DNA from: Lachnospiraceae bacterium
GTDB lineage: Bacteria > Bacillota > Clostridia > Lachnospirales > Lachnospiraceae
NCBI GenBank assembly: GCA_022845895.1
Contig: AP025573.1
Location: 1,956,501-2,020,500, forward strand
Length of the DNA stretch: 64,000 nucleotides
Reading direction: 5' to 3'
Shown here: piece by piece, positions 8,138 through 17,379 of the stretch
Layout: each line of letters starts with the position of its first letter
Position numbering within the stretch: the first letter of the stretch is position 1
Made by a program: the position numbers and the translations under genes
The notes under the pieces: generated by a model
Database searches by the model: none
Seen by the model: the letters and a program-made list of their open reading frames with translations, nothing else
Told to the model about the DNA's origin: nothing

Positions 8138-9457
8138 ATGAAGAAAGTTGTAAAGTTTGGCGGAAGTTCGCTGGCAAGTGCCGCACAGTTTGAGAAAGTA
8201 GGAGCAATAATCAGAAGAGATGACACGAGACGCTATGTAGTTCCGTCCGCACCCGGTAAACGAACGCCGAATGATACAAAGGTAACAGATATGCTGTACA
8301 GCTGTTACGGCCAGGCTATTATGGAAGAAGAGTTTGAAGAACAGCTAAAGGAAATCAAATCCAGGTTCAAAGAGATAATCAAAGGCCTTAAGCTTAACCT
8401 GTCACTGGATGCAGAATTCAAGACAATCGAAGAGAACTTCAGCAAAAAAATCGGCAGAGACTATGCGGCATCCAGAGGAGAATACCTGAACGGCATAATT
8501 ATGGCCGCTTACCTCGGATATGAGTTTATAGATGCAGCGGAAATCATCGTATTTGACGAGTCAGGCGACTTCGATGCACCGGCCACCAACATGATCTTGT
8601 CGGAACGGCTTGCGAAGACCGAACGCGCAGTGATTCCGGGATTCTACGGTGCTATGCCGAACGGAAAGATCAAGACATTTTCAAGAGGTGGTTCTGACAT
8701 CACAGGCTCCATCGTAGCCAAAGCCGTACACGCGTGCATGTATGAGAACTGGACAGACGTATCCGGATTTCTCGTAGCCGACCCGAGAATCGTCAGGAAT
8801 CCAAAAGCAATCGATGTCATTACATACCGCGAACTCAGAGAGCTGTCCTATATGGGCGCTACCGTCCTGCACGAAGATGCCATCTTCCCTGTCAGGAAGG
8901 AAGGCATTCCAATCAACATCAGAAATACGAACATTCCGGAAGACAAAGGAACGCTTATTGTAGAAGGTACCTGCCGCAAGCCGAGATTCACCATAACCGG
9001 TATCGCGGGAAAGAAAGATTTCGCTTCTATCACGGTTGAAAAAGCAATGATGAACTCCGAAGTCGGATTCTGTAAAAAAGTGCTGGAGGTATTCGAGGAA
9101 AATGATATCTCTATCGAACACATGCCATCCGGTATAGACACGATGACAATCTTTGTACATCAGGATGAATTCGAAGAGAAAGAACAGAAAGTGATTGCAG
9201 GCATCCATCGGGCGGTAGAACCAGACTTTCTCGAACTGGAGTCAGACCTTGCGCTCATTGCCGTCGTCGGACGGGGCATGCGCGCGACAAGGGGAACGTC
9301 AGGCCGTATATTTTCGGCACTTGCACATGCCAACGTAAATGTCAAGATGATCGACCAGGGCTCCAGTGAGCTGAATATCATCATCGGCGTACGCAATCAT
9401 GATTTTGAAGCCGCGGTCAGAGCATTATACGATATCTTTGTGACAACGCAGATATAA
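8138..9457 (+). CDS. lysC: Aspartate kinase
   Basis: 439 residues. The N-terminal VVKFGGSSLAS motif and the later SRGGSDITG motif define the aspartokinase catalytic domain; two ACT domains follow (about 300-435, with GRGMRATRGTSGRIFSAL in the second). It phosphorylates aspartate in the first step of lysine, threonine and methionine synthesis, and the ACT pair normally gives feedback inhibition. The PSAPGKR version of the motif is that of the monofunctional type common in Clostridia. No lysine riboswitch fits in the 61-nt upstream gap. The next gene, a CBS protein, starts 21 nt after it and is probably co-transcribed. Confidence 0.92.
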   Translation: MKKVVKFGGSSLASAAQFEKVGAIIRRDDTRRYVVPSAPGKRTPNDTKVTDMLYSCYGQAIMEEEFEEQLKEIKSRFKEIIKGLKLNLSLDAEFKTIEENFSKKIGRDYAASRGEYLNGIIMAAYLGYEFIDAAEIIVFDESGDFDAPATNMILSERLAKTERAVIPGFYGAMPNGKIKTFSRGGSDITGSIVAKAVHACMYENWTDVSGFLVADPRIVRNPKAIDVITYRELRELSYMGATVLHEDAIFPVRKEGIPINIRNTNIPEDKGTLIVEGTCRKPRFTITGIAGKKDFASITVEKAMMNSEVGFCKKVLEVFEENDISIEHMPSGIDTMTIFVHQDEFEEKEQKVIAGIHRAVEPDFLELESDLALIAVVGRGMRATRGTSGRIFSALAHANVNVKMIDQGSSELNIIIGVRNHDFEAAVRALYDIFVTTQI

Positions 9458-9478
9458 CAGGACAAGGGGAGGTCTGCA

Positions 9479-9895
9479 ATGAATATTTTATTTTTTCTCA
9501 AGCCTAAAAGCGAACTCGCTTACATCTATGATTACCATACACTTCGTCAGGCACTTGAAATTATGGAATACCACAAATATTCTTCCGTGCCGATATTGAA
9601 CCGGGACGGCAAATATGTCGGCTCCATCACGGAAGGCGATTTGCTTTGGGGGCTGAAAAGGCTTGATTTGATGAATCTTCACGATGCGGAGGACATCAGT
9701 ATCAAGAAGATAGAGAGAAGGCTTGATTACCAATGCGTCAACGCAGAATCTAATATGGAAGATCTGATAGGAAAGGCCATGGAACAGAATTTCGTTCCCG
9801 TCGTCGACGATGAGGAGCATTTTATCGGCATAATCACCCGTCGTGATATTATCGGGTACTGCTACGATAAGATGAGTGACTGTGATAAACGTTGA
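9479..9895 (+). CDS. CBS-domain pair protein
   Basis: 138 residues consisting almost entirely of two CBS motifs: SVPILNRDGKYVGSITEGDLL and VPVVDDEEHFIGIITRRDII. Such stand-alone pairs bind adenine nucleotides and report energy state. No partner domain is fused. It sits 21 nt after lysC behind GGGGAGG, so it may be co-expressed with aspartate kinase; the target is unknown. Confidence 0.8.
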   Translation: MNILFFLKPKSELAYIYDYHTLRQALEIMEYHKYSSVPILNRDGKYVGSITEGDLLWGLKRLDLMNLHDAEDISIKKIERRLDYQCVNAESNMEDLIGKAMEQNFVPVVDDEEHFIGIITRRDIIGYCYDKMSDCDKR

Positions 9896-9952
9896 GCAGT
9901 ACATATCTGACCGGGCATGGACAAAAGACATAACAGAAGAAGGATGAGCATA

Positions 9953-10744
9953 ATGACAATAGATTTTCATACACATATGTTTCCCGATAAGATAGCGAAG
10001 GGGACCCTGGACTTTCTGGCTTCGGTCTGTCATATAGAACCATATACGGACGGCACATACGAAGGGCTGAAGGCCTCTGGTACTGCGTCCGGCGTGGATA
10101 TGAGCATCGCGCTGCCCATCGTGACAAAGCCTTCCCAGTTTGATTCAATCAACCGTTTCGCCGCAGCGCATCAGGAAGGACGCATCCTCTCGTTTGGGAG
10201 CATCCATCCAGAAAGCGGAGATTATAAGAATCAGCTGAAGCAGATCAAAGCAATGGGAATGAAAGGAATCAAGCTGCACCCTGATTATCAGGAAGTGTAT
10301 TTTGATGATATACGCTATAAACGAATCGTGGACTACGCGTCAGAGCTTGGCCTGATTATAAGTGTCCACGCAGGACAGGATCCTAAGTGCCCAGAAGATG
10401 TGCACTGCACTCCCCGGATGGCGGCCCGGCTTATCGATGAGGTGCAGCCGGAGAAGCTTGTACTGGCCCATCTTGGAGGTAACGGCCTATGGGACGATGT
10501 GGAAGAATATCTCGTAGGGAAACACGTCTATTTTGACACAGGAGTTGTGCTTGGAAGAATCGCTGATGAACAGTTTATAAGGATTGCCAGGACTCACGGC
10601 AGCGATAAGATTCTGTTCGCGACAGACTCGCCGTGGGCCGGACAGAAAGAATTCATCAGCTATCTGGAATCAATGGACCTTACAGAGGAAGAGAAGCGCA
10701 GCATATCCGGAGAGAATGCAATGCGGCTGCTAGATCTTCTGTAG
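9953..10744 (+). CDS. Amidohydrolase-family TIM-barrel metal hydrolase
   Basis: About 263 residues in the amidohydrolase_2 pattern: metal-binding HTH in TIDFHTHMF, IKLHPDYQ, a His in VLAHLGGNG and the Asp in FATDSPW at the barrel end. The family includes decarboxylases and hydrolases acting on small aromatic or lactone substrates; the specific reaction is unknown. The ATG at 9953 is favoured because AGAAGG lies 9 nt upstream; ATGs at 9944 and 9917 are possible but less well placed. It is followed 27 nt later by a DMT transporter, and the two may form a uptake-and-use or export pair. Confidence 0.78.
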   Translation: MTIDFHTHMFPDKIAKGTLDFLASVCHIEPYTDGTYEGLKASGTASGVDMSIALPIVTKPSQFDSINRFAAAHQEGRILSFGSIHPESGDYKNQLKQIKAMGMKGIKLHPDYQEVYFDDIRYKRIVDYASELGLIISVHAGQDPKCPEDVHCTPRMAARLIDEVQPEKLVLAHLGGNGLWDDVEEYLVGKHVYFDTGVVLGRIADEQFIRIARTHGSDKILFATDSPWAGQKEFISYLESMDLTEEEKRSISGENAMRLLDLL

Positions 10745-10771
10745 CTACTGTGAATACAGGAAAGGGCAGGG

Positions 10772-11674
10772 ATGTGGACTATGAAAAGACTGGCACCTTT
10801 ATTTGTTTTGATGGCTTCGGTACTATGGGGCTCCATGGGAATTATAACAAGATATGTGGCGGCAATCGGATTCAACACGAGGCAGACCGCCGCAGTCAGA
10901 ATCACTTCTGCCGCGGTCGTGCTCATACTGTTCCTGCTTATCACTGACCGCAGCAAGCTGAAGATACGTAAAGAAGATTTCAAATGGTTTCTGGGTACCG
11001 GACTCGGAAGCCTGTTTATCAATAATCTGGCCTATGCGGCAACCGTGCAGAGGGCATCCCTCTCCGTAGCAGTCGTGCTGCTGTATACGGCACCGTTCTT
11101 TGTAATGATTATGTCGGTCCTCTTCTTCAAAGAGAAGCTGACGCTCCAGAAGATAGCTGCCCTTTTCCTTTCATTTGCGGGCTGCATACTCGTGGTAGGG
11201 CTGTCTGGCGCAAATGTGGGCGACAATGTGTTAATCACGCTGCTGATTGGACTGAGCGCCGGTTTCGGATATTCCCTTTACAGCATATTCGGTAAAGTCC
11301 TGATGGGAAGATATGAATCGCTGACCGTCACGGTCTATACTTTTATCCTGGCGAGCCTCGCGTCGCTCGTTATCGCGGAACCTGTATCCATGGTCAAAAT
11401 CATTGCTGCCAATGCGGAAAAAATGCCGGTAACGGTAATCGGAAGCGTCATCACGCTCGCATTGCCGTATATCTGCTATTCTGCCGCATTGAAATACATA
11501 GAAAGCAGCAAGGCGTCCATCATAGCTTCCTTTGAAGTCGTTGCGGCAAGCCTGTTTGGCGTCTTCCTGTACCATGAGCCGCTGGATCTATTTAACATCG
11601 TAGGCATTGTTTGCGTCGTGGCCGCGCTGATCATACTGCAGCTGAAGCCAAGGAGTGAATTGGAAATCTCGTAG
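10772..11674 (+). CDS. EamA/DMT-family transporter
   Basis: 300 residues with about ten hydrophobic segments in two EamA repeats (first repeat beginning LFVLMASVLWGSMGI; second repeat from about 150). The DMT superfamily exports or imports amino acids, nucleotides and other small metabolites at the inner membrane; the substrate is unknown. AGGAAAGG precedes the ATG at 10772; the in-frame ATG at 10781 is an alternative. A second EamA transporter lies at 16392. The gene is followed by a palindromic terminator-like repeat. Confidence 0.85.
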   Translation: MWTMKRLAPLFVLMASVLWGSMGIITRYVAAIGFNTRQTAAVRITSAAVVLILFLLITDRSKLKIRKEDFKWFLGTGLGSLFINNLAYAATVQRASLSVAVVLLYTAPFFVMIMSVLFFKEKLTLQKIAALFLSFAGCILVVGLSGANVGDNVLITLLIGLSAGFGYSLYSIFGKVLMGRYESLTVTVYTFILASLASLVIAEPVSMVKIIAANAEKMPVTVIGSVITLALPYICYSAALKYIESSKASIIASFEVVAASLFGVFLYHEPLDLFNIVGIVCVVAALIILQLKPRSELEIS

Positions 11675-11688
11675 ATTGGCCACAAGAG

Positions 11689-11751
11689 AAGAGCCGGAAC
11701 CGGGCAGGGGATGCTAACTCGCATGACATTCCCTGCCTGGTTCCGGCTCTT
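11689..11751. repeat. Intergenic hairpin repeat, family 3, copy 1
   Basis: Long imperfect hairpin with outer stem AAGAGCCGGAA / TTCCGGCTCTT. The same stem recurs at 21804-21877 and 42900-42968 with different inner sequence and compensating changes. It lies between convergent genes (EamA transporter and asnA) and probably terminates both transcripts. Confidence 0.82.
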
Positions 11752-11808
11752 CCTGCATTATGAATTCTGCGATAAGGGTCGCGCCTATGCCGGTAATATA
11801 GACAGCTG

Positions 11809-11846
11809 TGCCGACGCATCAAAGCAGATGCCATCGGCGTCCGCTT
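11809..11846 (-). repeat. Shortened relative of the 42.5/43.2 kb element
   Basis: On the minus strand this stretch reads GGACGCCGATGGCATCTGCT then TTGATGCGTCGGC. It closely matches positions 42496-42538 of the larger element but lacks about 15 nt of its stem arm. It can fold as a hairpin and lies directly downstream of asnA. Confidence 0.5.
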
Positions 11847-11855
11847 TCCCCATCC

Positions 11856-12866
11856 TTACAGAAGATTGATATTGTGGGCAGATGCTTCCTCCAGCATCTC
11901 CTTCGGCCATATAGAAGACTGCACTTCTCCGATATGTGCCTTTCTCAGATACAGCATACAGATGCGCGACTGGCCGATTCCGCCTCCGATAGTGTAAGGC
12001 AGCTGGCCGTCGAGCAGTGCCCTCTGGAACTCCAGCTGCGCCCTGTCTTCGCAGCCTGCGGCCTTCAGCTGGCGGCGGAGTGCTTCCTCATCCACACGGA
12101 TTCCCATGGAGGACAGCTCAAGGGCGATATCCAGAACCGGATAGTATACGATGATATCACCGTTCAGTTCCCAGTCATCATAATCGGGAGCACGCCCGTC
12201 ATGTTTCTCACCGGAAGCAAGCACCTTCCCAATCTGGGAGATGAATACCGCGCCTTTTGCCCTGGCAATGCGGTATTCCCGCTCCTTGGCATCGGCCCCA
12301 GGATAAAGGTCCTCCAGTTCCTGTGACGTGATGAATGTTATCTCATCCGGCAGGAACGGCTCTATGTAGTTATATCTCCTGGACATGAATTCTTCTGTCT
12401 CTTTCAGTGCAGAATATACCTTACGTACTGTGTAGTGGAGCGTCTCCGTGTTCCGTTCTTCTTTGGATATGACCTTTTCCCAATCCCACTGGTCTACGTA
12501 GATAGAATGGATATTATCCGTATCCTCATCTCTGCGGATAGCGCTCATATCTGTGTACAGGCCTTCTCCGGAATGGAAATCATAACGCTTCAGCGCGTAA
12601 CGTTTCCATTTGGCCAGAGAGTGGACGATTTCCGCCGGCGCGTCCTCCTGTTCTCTGATGCCGAAGGAAACCGGCCTTTCTACTCCGTTGAGATTATCGT
12701 TAAGACCTGATTCCGGCTTTACAAACAAAGGTGCTGAGACACGGGTCAGGTGCAGAGATTTGGCCAGTGCACGTTCGAAGTGGTCCTTCACTTCCTTGAT
12801 TGCGACTTCTGTCTCCCGGATCGTAAGCGGGGATGCATAGTGGTCCGGGGTGATTAAATGTTCCAT
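11856..12866 (-). CDS. asnA: Aspartate-ammonia ligase (asparagine synthetase A)
   Basis: 336 residues, the usual AsnA length, with the class II aminoacyl-tRNA-synthetase-like fold. Recognisable blocks are RVSAPLFV, GLNDNLNG, ERPVSF, YTDMSAIRRDE, SIYVDQWDWE and the C-terminal GGGIGQSRICMLYL. It makes asparagine from aspartate, ammonia and ATP in the cytosol. AAAGGAG lies 9 nt before the ATG. It is transcribed divergently from nrdA across a 201-nt region; no T-box leader is visible. Confidence 0.95.
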   Translation of the reverse strand: MEHLITPDHYASPLTIRETEVAIKEVKDHFERALAKSLHLTRVSAPLFVKPESGLNDNLNGVERPVSFGIREQEDAPAEIVHSLAKWKRYALKRYDFHSGEGLYTDMSAIRRDEDTDNIHSIYVDQWDWEKVISKEERNTETLHYTVRKVYSALKETEEFMSRRYNYIEPFLPDEITFITSQELEDLYPGADAKEREYRIARAKGAVFISQIGKVLASGEKHDGRAPDYDDWELNGDIIVYYPVLDIALELSSMGIRVDEEALRRQLKAAGCEDRAQLEFQRALLDGQLPYTIGGGIGQSRICMLYLRKAHIGEVQSSIWPKEMLEEASAHNINLL

Positions 12867-12902
12867 ATGTAAGACTCCTTTGCGTATTATTCTATCTTTT
12901 AA

Positions 12903-12930
12903 TGTATACTTACAGACAGGCGTAAGTCAA
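12903..12930 (-). promoter_or_regulatory. Candidate asnA promoter
   Basis: On the minus strand TTGACT (12930-12925) and TATACA (12908-12903) are separated by 16 nt, about 40 nt upstream of the asnA start. Sequence match only. Confidence 0.4.
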
Positions 12931-12995
12931 GGAATTCTTGATACGGATTTTGCACCGGAAGAAGATAAGAGAGATTTTCTGGATATAACTGCATC

Positions 12996-13049
12996 TTGCT
13001 AAATACCATATGTTGTGATATCATCTGATGTATCCACAACAATTTGTGA
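12996..13049 (+). promoter_or_regulatory. nrdAB promoter with two NrdR-type boxes
   Basis: TTGCTA (12996) and TATCAT (13019) are spaced 17 nt. Two 16-nt boxes, 13003-13018 and 13034-13049, match the published NrdR consensus acaCwAtATaTwGtgt at 12 and 11 positions and are separated by exactly 15 nt, the spacing typical of paired NrdR sites. One box overlaps the core promoter and the other the start of the transcript, which fits repression of ribonucleotide reductase. No nrdR gene is in the window. Confidence 0.6.
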
Positions 13050-13067
13050 TTATATGGAGGAAGAACA

Positions 13068-15293
13068 ATGGAAGACATAAGAATCAAAGGGCTGGAACAA
13101 GTTCTTGCACATATACAAGGAGATTTCAAAGACCCTGAATATGACCTGACACTCCTGTACAGCAAATACGAATCACTCCTGAAACCAGGACTGCATGACA
13201 GGGAAAAGCTGTCTCTGCTCACGAAAGCGGCCGTCGAGCTCACCACCCAGGAGGCGCCGGGATGGGAACTGATAGCGGCACGGCTCTTATACGCAGGTTT
13301 TCGTGACAGTCTGGATGATGCCATGAAAAGTTATGGAATCACAGGCTTCTATGACAAGATCGTATTTCTTACCGAAGAAAAACTATATGGCAGCTATATA
13401 TTAGATCATTACAGCAGGCAGGAAATCGAGGCGTTCGGCAGGATGATACAGGAGGAGCGAAGCAGGCTTTTTACATACTCCGGCCTGGATCTGCTCCTTA
13501 ACCGCTATGTTATCCGTACCCGAAATGGTACTGTGCTTGAGACTCCGCAGGAGATGTTCATGGGGATAGCCATGCACCTTGCTATGAAGGAAAAGGACAG
13601 ACGCTCAGAATGGGTACAGCGTTTCTACGATATGCTGAGCCTGCTCAAGGTGACGATGGCAACACCTACGCTTTCCAATGCGAGAAAGCCATACCACCAG
13701 CTTTCTTCCTGTTTCATAGACACGGTTCCCGACAGCCTGGACGGCATCTACCGGAGCATAGACAGCTTCGCGAAAGTGAGCAAATACGGCGGCGGGATGG
13801 GGTTGTATTTTGGAAAGGTGCGGGCAAGCGGCAGTACGATACGTGGATTCGAAGGAGCGGCAGGAGGTGTCATCCGCTGGATCAAGCTTGCCAATGACAC
13901 CGCGGTGGCCGTGGACCAGCTCGGAGTCCGCCAGGGCGCGGTGGCCGTCTATCTTGACGTGTGGCACAGAGACCTTCCGGAATTCCTGAAGCTTAGGACG
14001 AACAACGGCGACGACCGGATGAAGGCGCACGATGTATTTCCGGCCGTATGCTATCCTGACTATTTCTGGCAACAGGCGAGAGACCATATCGAAGGTGACT
14101 GGTATCTCATGTGTCCCCATGAAATTCTGACCGTAAAGGGATACGCGCTGGAAGACTGTTACGGTGAAGAGTGGGAGCAAAAATATCTGGACTGCGTGCA
14201 GGATACGAGAATATCCAAACGGGTCATACCAATCAAGGAGATTATCCGTCTGATTATCCGTAGTGCCGTAGAGACAGGGACTCCGTTTGCCTTCAACCGG
14301 GATACGGTGAACCGTATGAATCCGAACTGCCACAGAGGCATCATCTACTGCAGCAACCTCTGCACAGAGATTGCCCAGAACATGGGTGGGGTAGAGGAAG
14401 TGTCTCAGACCATCGAGGAGGTAGACGGAGAGGAGGTTGTCGTAACCGTGACCAAGCCGGGGGAATTTGTCGTGTGCAATCTGGCCAGCATCTCGCTCGG
14501 ACATATCGATGTGACGGATGAGGCAGAGCTTCGCCGCACGGTGTCTTCTGCGATGCGTGCACTTGACAATGTCATCGACCTTAATTTCTTCCCGGTTCCG
14601 TATGCAAAACTGAATAATGAAAAATACCGCCCGGTAGGACTCGGTGTCAGCGGGTACCATCATATGCTCGCTAAAAATGGAATCGCCTGGGAAAGCGAAG
14701 AGCATCTTGCATTTGCCGAGAAAGCATTTTGTGCAATCCACCGCGCCGCCATAGAAGCCAGCTGCGATATCGCAGAGGAGAAAGGTGCCTACGCATACTT
14801 CGAGGGAAGCGACTGGCAGACCGGGGCTTATTTTGACAAGCGCGGCCTTACCGGAAACGGATGGGAGCAGCTCCGTGCAAGGATTGCCGCCTGCGGCGTT
14901 AGAAACGGGTATATGCTGGCCGCTGCTCCGACGAGCAGCACGAGCATCATCGCCGGTACGACGGCAGGCCTTGATCCGGTCATGCACAGGTTCTATCTGG
15001 AAGAAAAGAAGAACGGGCTCATACCTAGAGTTGCGCCCGAACTTTCAATGGACACGTACTGGTATTACAAGAACGCACATCTGATTGACCAGATCTGGTC
15101 CATCCGTGCCTGCGGCGTACGCCAGCGCCATATCGACCAGGCACAGAGCATGAATCTGTATATTACGAACGAATACACGTTCCGAAAAGTGCTGGACCTG
15201 TATGTGCTTGCATGGGAGTGCAAAGTAAAGACTATCTATTATATACGCTCCAGGAGCCTGGAGGTGGAAGAGTGCGATGTGTGCTCTTCCTGA
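13068..15293 (+). CDS. nrdA: Class Ia ribonucleoside-diphosphate reductase, alpha subunit
   Basis: 741 residues. The catalytic residues are all visible: redox Cys215 (SSCF) and Cys470 (VVCNLAS), the N430-L-C432-T-E434 active-site triad, the YY pair of the radical path in TIYYIRS, and a C-terminal CxxC (ECDVCSS) for thioredoxin. It reduces ribonucleoside diphosphates to deoxyribonucleotides with NrdB. The N-terminus lacks a recognisable ATP-cone (no VxKRDG-type motif), so overall activity inhibition by dATP may be absent or relocated. GGAGGAAGAACA precedes the ATG. nrdB follows after 24 nt. Confidence 0.93.
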   Translation: MEDIRIKGLEQVLAHIQGDFKDPEYDLTLLYSKYESLLKPGLHDREKLSLLTKAAVELTTQEAPGWELIAARLLYAGFRDSLDDAMKSYGITGFYDKIVFLTEEKLYGSYILDHYSRQEIEAFGRMIQEERSRLFTYSGLDLLLNRYVIRTRNGTVLETPQEMFMGIAMHLAMKEKDRRSEWVQRFYDMLSLLKVTMATPTLSNARKPYHQLSSCFIDTVPDSLDGIYRSIDSFAKVSKYGGGMGLYFGKVRASGSTIRGFEGAAGGVIRWIKLANDTAVAVDQLGVRQGAVAVYLDVWHRDLPEFLKLRTNNGDDRMKAHDVFPAVCYPDYFWQQARDHIEGDWYLMCPHEILTVKGYALEDCYGEEWEQKYLDCVQDTRISKRVIPIKEIIRLIIRSAVETGTPFAFNRDTVNRMNPNCHRGIIYCSNLCTEIAQNMGGVEEVSQTIEEVDGEEVVVTVTKPGEFVVCNLASISLGHIDVTDEAELRRTVSSAMRALDNVIDLNFFPVPYAKLNNEKYRPVGLGVSGYHHMLAKNGIAWESEEHLAFAEKAFCAIHRAAIEASCDIAEEKGAYAYFEGSDWQTGAYFDKRGLTGNGWEQLRARIAACGVRNGYMLAAAPTSSTSIIAGTTAGLDPVMHRFYLEEKKNGLIPRVAPELSMDTYWYYKNAHLIDQIWSIRACGVRQRHIDQAQSMNLYITNEYTFRKVLDLYVLAWECKVKTIYYIRSRSLEVEECDVCSS

Positions 15294-15317
15294 CGTTCAA
15301 ACAGAGAGGAGAAGGAT

Positions 15318-16361
15318 ATGTCAGAACTGACGAAGAAGATGCTTTTCAATCCGGACGGGGACACCGATGTCCTCAGCAGAAGGATGATTGGCGGCAACAC
15401 GACAAATCTCAATGATTTTAATAATATGAAATATACATGGGTCAGCGACTGGTACCGCCAGGCGATGAACAACTTCTGGATACCAGAGGAGATCAGCCTG
15501 GGAGTGGATATAAAGGATTATCTGCACCTTCCCGCTGAGGAGCGCAGAGCATATGACAAGATACTGTCCTTCCTTATCTTCCTGGACAGTATACAGACCG
15601 CGAACCTCCCGCATATAGGCGAATATATCACGGCGAATGAAGTCAATCTCTGCCTGTCGATTCAGGCATTCCAGGAGGCGGTACACAGCCAGAGCTACAG
15701 CTATATGCTGGATACAATCTGTGAGCCGCAGAAGCGCGAGGAGATCTTGTACCAATGGAAGGAGGATGAGCATCTGCTTCTGCGTAACGAGTTCATCGGC
15801 AGCCTGTACAATGAGTTCCAGGAGACGAAAAGTGCACCGTCGCTCGTGAGGACTCTTGTTGCAAACTATATATTGGAAGGTGTATACTTTTATAGTGGCT
15901 TTATGTTCTTTTACAATCTTGGACGCAACGGGAAGATGCCTGGCTCCGTACAGGAGATCCGGTATATCAACCGGGACGAGAACACGCATCTGTGGCTGTT
16001 CCGCAGCATGCTCCAGGAATTGAAAAAGGAAGAGCCGTGGCTGTTCACCGCGGAAGATATAAACGTATACCGGCATATGATACGGGAAGGTTGCGAGCAG
16101 GAAATCCGATGGGGACACTATGTCATCGGAGACAAGATTCAGGGGCTGACGAAGGATATGGTAACCGGCTATATCCGGTATCTTGGAAATCTGCGATGTG
16201 CAGGTCTTGGGTTTGAACCAGTATATGACGGATATGACAAGGTTCCTGAAAGCATGCGGTGGGTAGAACAGTATTCGAACGCGAATCTGATCAAGACAGA
16301 TTTTTTCGAGGCGAAAAGTACCGCCTATGCCAAGAGCAGCGCGCTGGCAGACGACCTGTAA
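15318..16361 (+). CDS. nrdB: Class Ia ribonucleoside-diphosphate reductase, beta subunit
   Basis: 347 residues of the ferritin-like R2 fold. Di-metal ligands are Asp90, Glu120, His123, Glu187, Glu221 and His224, and the radical Tyr127 is present in EAVHSQSYSY, so this is a Tyr-radical enzyme, not a Phe-type class Ic. It houses the radical that starts catalysis in NrdA. No ATP-cone is fused at either end. It is in an operon with nrdA behind GAGGAGAAGG. The EamA gene 30 nt downstream may be co-transcribed. Confidence 0.93.
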   Translation: MSELTKKMLFNPDGDTDVLSRRMIGGNTTNLNDFNNMKYTWVSDWYRQAMNNFWIPEEISLGVDIKDYLHLPAEERRAYDKILSFLIFLDSIQTANLPHIGEYITANEVNLCLSIQAFQEAVHSQSYSYMLDTICEPQKREEILYQWKEDEHLLLRNEFIGSLYNEFQETKSAPSLVRTLVANYILEGVYFYSGFMFFYNLGRNGKMPGSVQEIRYINRDENTHLWLFRSMLQELKKEEPWLFTAEDINVYRHMIREGCEQEIRWGHYVIGDKIQGLTKDMVTGYIRYLGNLRCAGLGFEPVYDGYDKVPESMRWVEQYSNANLIKTDFFEAKSTAYAKSSALADDL

Positions 16362-16391
16362 TGACAGGCCGGCGGACAGAAAGGATATATT

Positions 16392-17285
16392 ATGAAGCAA
16401 AGAAGCAGCCTGTTCTATGGCTCCCTGATTCTGATACAGAATATCTTGATCGGCATAGGCAACCCGATTGCAAAATACGGGATGTCCTCTTTCCCTTTCT
16501 TTTTATATGTGTCCGTACGTTTCCTCATGGGGTGCCTGTTCCTCGTACTAATATTCCACAGACGGATATTTGCCGGTATGAAAGCATCCTTCTGGAAGCC
16601 GGGTACGCTGATATCGGCTCTTACCGCTGGAGCGTATATTCTCGGTACGCTGACATTTAAATATACGACGGCTACGAGCGCCGGCTTTCTGTTCGCGCTG
16701 CCGGTCATATTCACCCCGTTTCTCATGCGCTTCGTATCAAAGGTAAAGATAGCAAAGGAAAAATACATACCGATTCTCGTCGTCGTTGCAGGGACGTATC
16801 TGCTCTGCTGTGGAAATGGCGGGTTTGTATTTGGCCCAGGTGAGGCTATGGCCGTTGCGAGCTCATTTCTCGTAGCCTGCGTCTTTGAGTTCAGCTCCCT
16901 CCACCTGGGACACATGGAGCCTTTGCTGCTGGCAGCCTACCAGGCCGGCTTGACCGGTGCCGTATGCCTGGTCCTGGGAATAGCAAACAATGAGGCCATG
17001 CCTGCATTTACCGATGTGCCGGCGGCAGCATGGGGTGCACTTCTGTATCTTGGTATCGGCTGCACGGGAATCAGCTACTGCCTGCAGAACTTTGCGCTTA
17101 GCAGGCTTGACTCTACGAAAGCGGCGCTTATCATGTGCTCACAGCCTGTCTTTACGGCGGCATCCTCCTTCCTCCTGCTGGATGAACGGATGGCGGGACT
17201 TCAGCTTACGGGTGCCGCAATCATAATGGCCGGCATCATCTACGCAAATGTAATGCCTGAACAGAAAACAGGCAGAACCACATAA
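16392..17285 (+). CDS. EamA/DMT-family transporter
   Basis: 297 residues, about ten transmembrane helices in two EamA repeats, with the typical LDSTKAALIMCSQPVFTAASSFLLLDE stretch region near residue 240. An inner-membrane metabolite carrier of unknown substrate. It is not closely similar to the one at 10772, so it is not a recent duplicate. AGAAAGGATATATT precedes the ATG. It lies 30 nt after nrdB. Confidence 0.85.
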   Translation: MKQRSSLFYGSLILIQNILIGIGNPIAKYGMSSFPFFLYVSVRFLMGCLFLVLIFHRRIFAGMKASFWKPGTLISALTAGAYILGTLTFKYTTATSAGFLFALPVIFTPFLMRFVSKVKIAKEKYIPILVVVAGTYLLCCGNGGFVFGPGEAMAVASSFLVACVFEFSSLHLGHMEPLLLAAYQAGLTGAVCLVLGIANNEAMPAFTDVPAAAWGALLYLGIGCTGISYCLQNFALSRLDSTKAALIMCSQPVFTAASSFLLLDERMAGLQLTGAAIIMAGIIYANVMPEQKTGRTT

Positions 17286-17344
17286 GCCACTTTTGCCTGA
17301 AAAGGAACAAAAGGAACAAATCAGATATTATCATAATATTTTGG

Positions 17345-17373
17345 TTGATTTTGACAAAAGTCTGTGCTATAAT
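17345..17373 (+). promoter_or_regulatory. rplU operon promoter
   Basis: TTGATT (17345-17350) and a perfect TATAAT (17368-17373) are 17 nt apart, leaving a leader of about 80 nt before rplU. Confidence 0.7.
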
Positions 17374-17379
17374 ACAACA

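Noticed and set aside
12867..13067. T-box leader before asnA
   Set aside because: No TGGTG-type T-box sequence or terminator between promoter and start; the leader is under 40 nt.
13605..14987. 460-residue open frame antisense to nrdA
   Set aside because: It lies wholly opposite the well-conserved nrdA, has no ribosome site and no recognisable domain; long antisense frames are expected in this codon usage.
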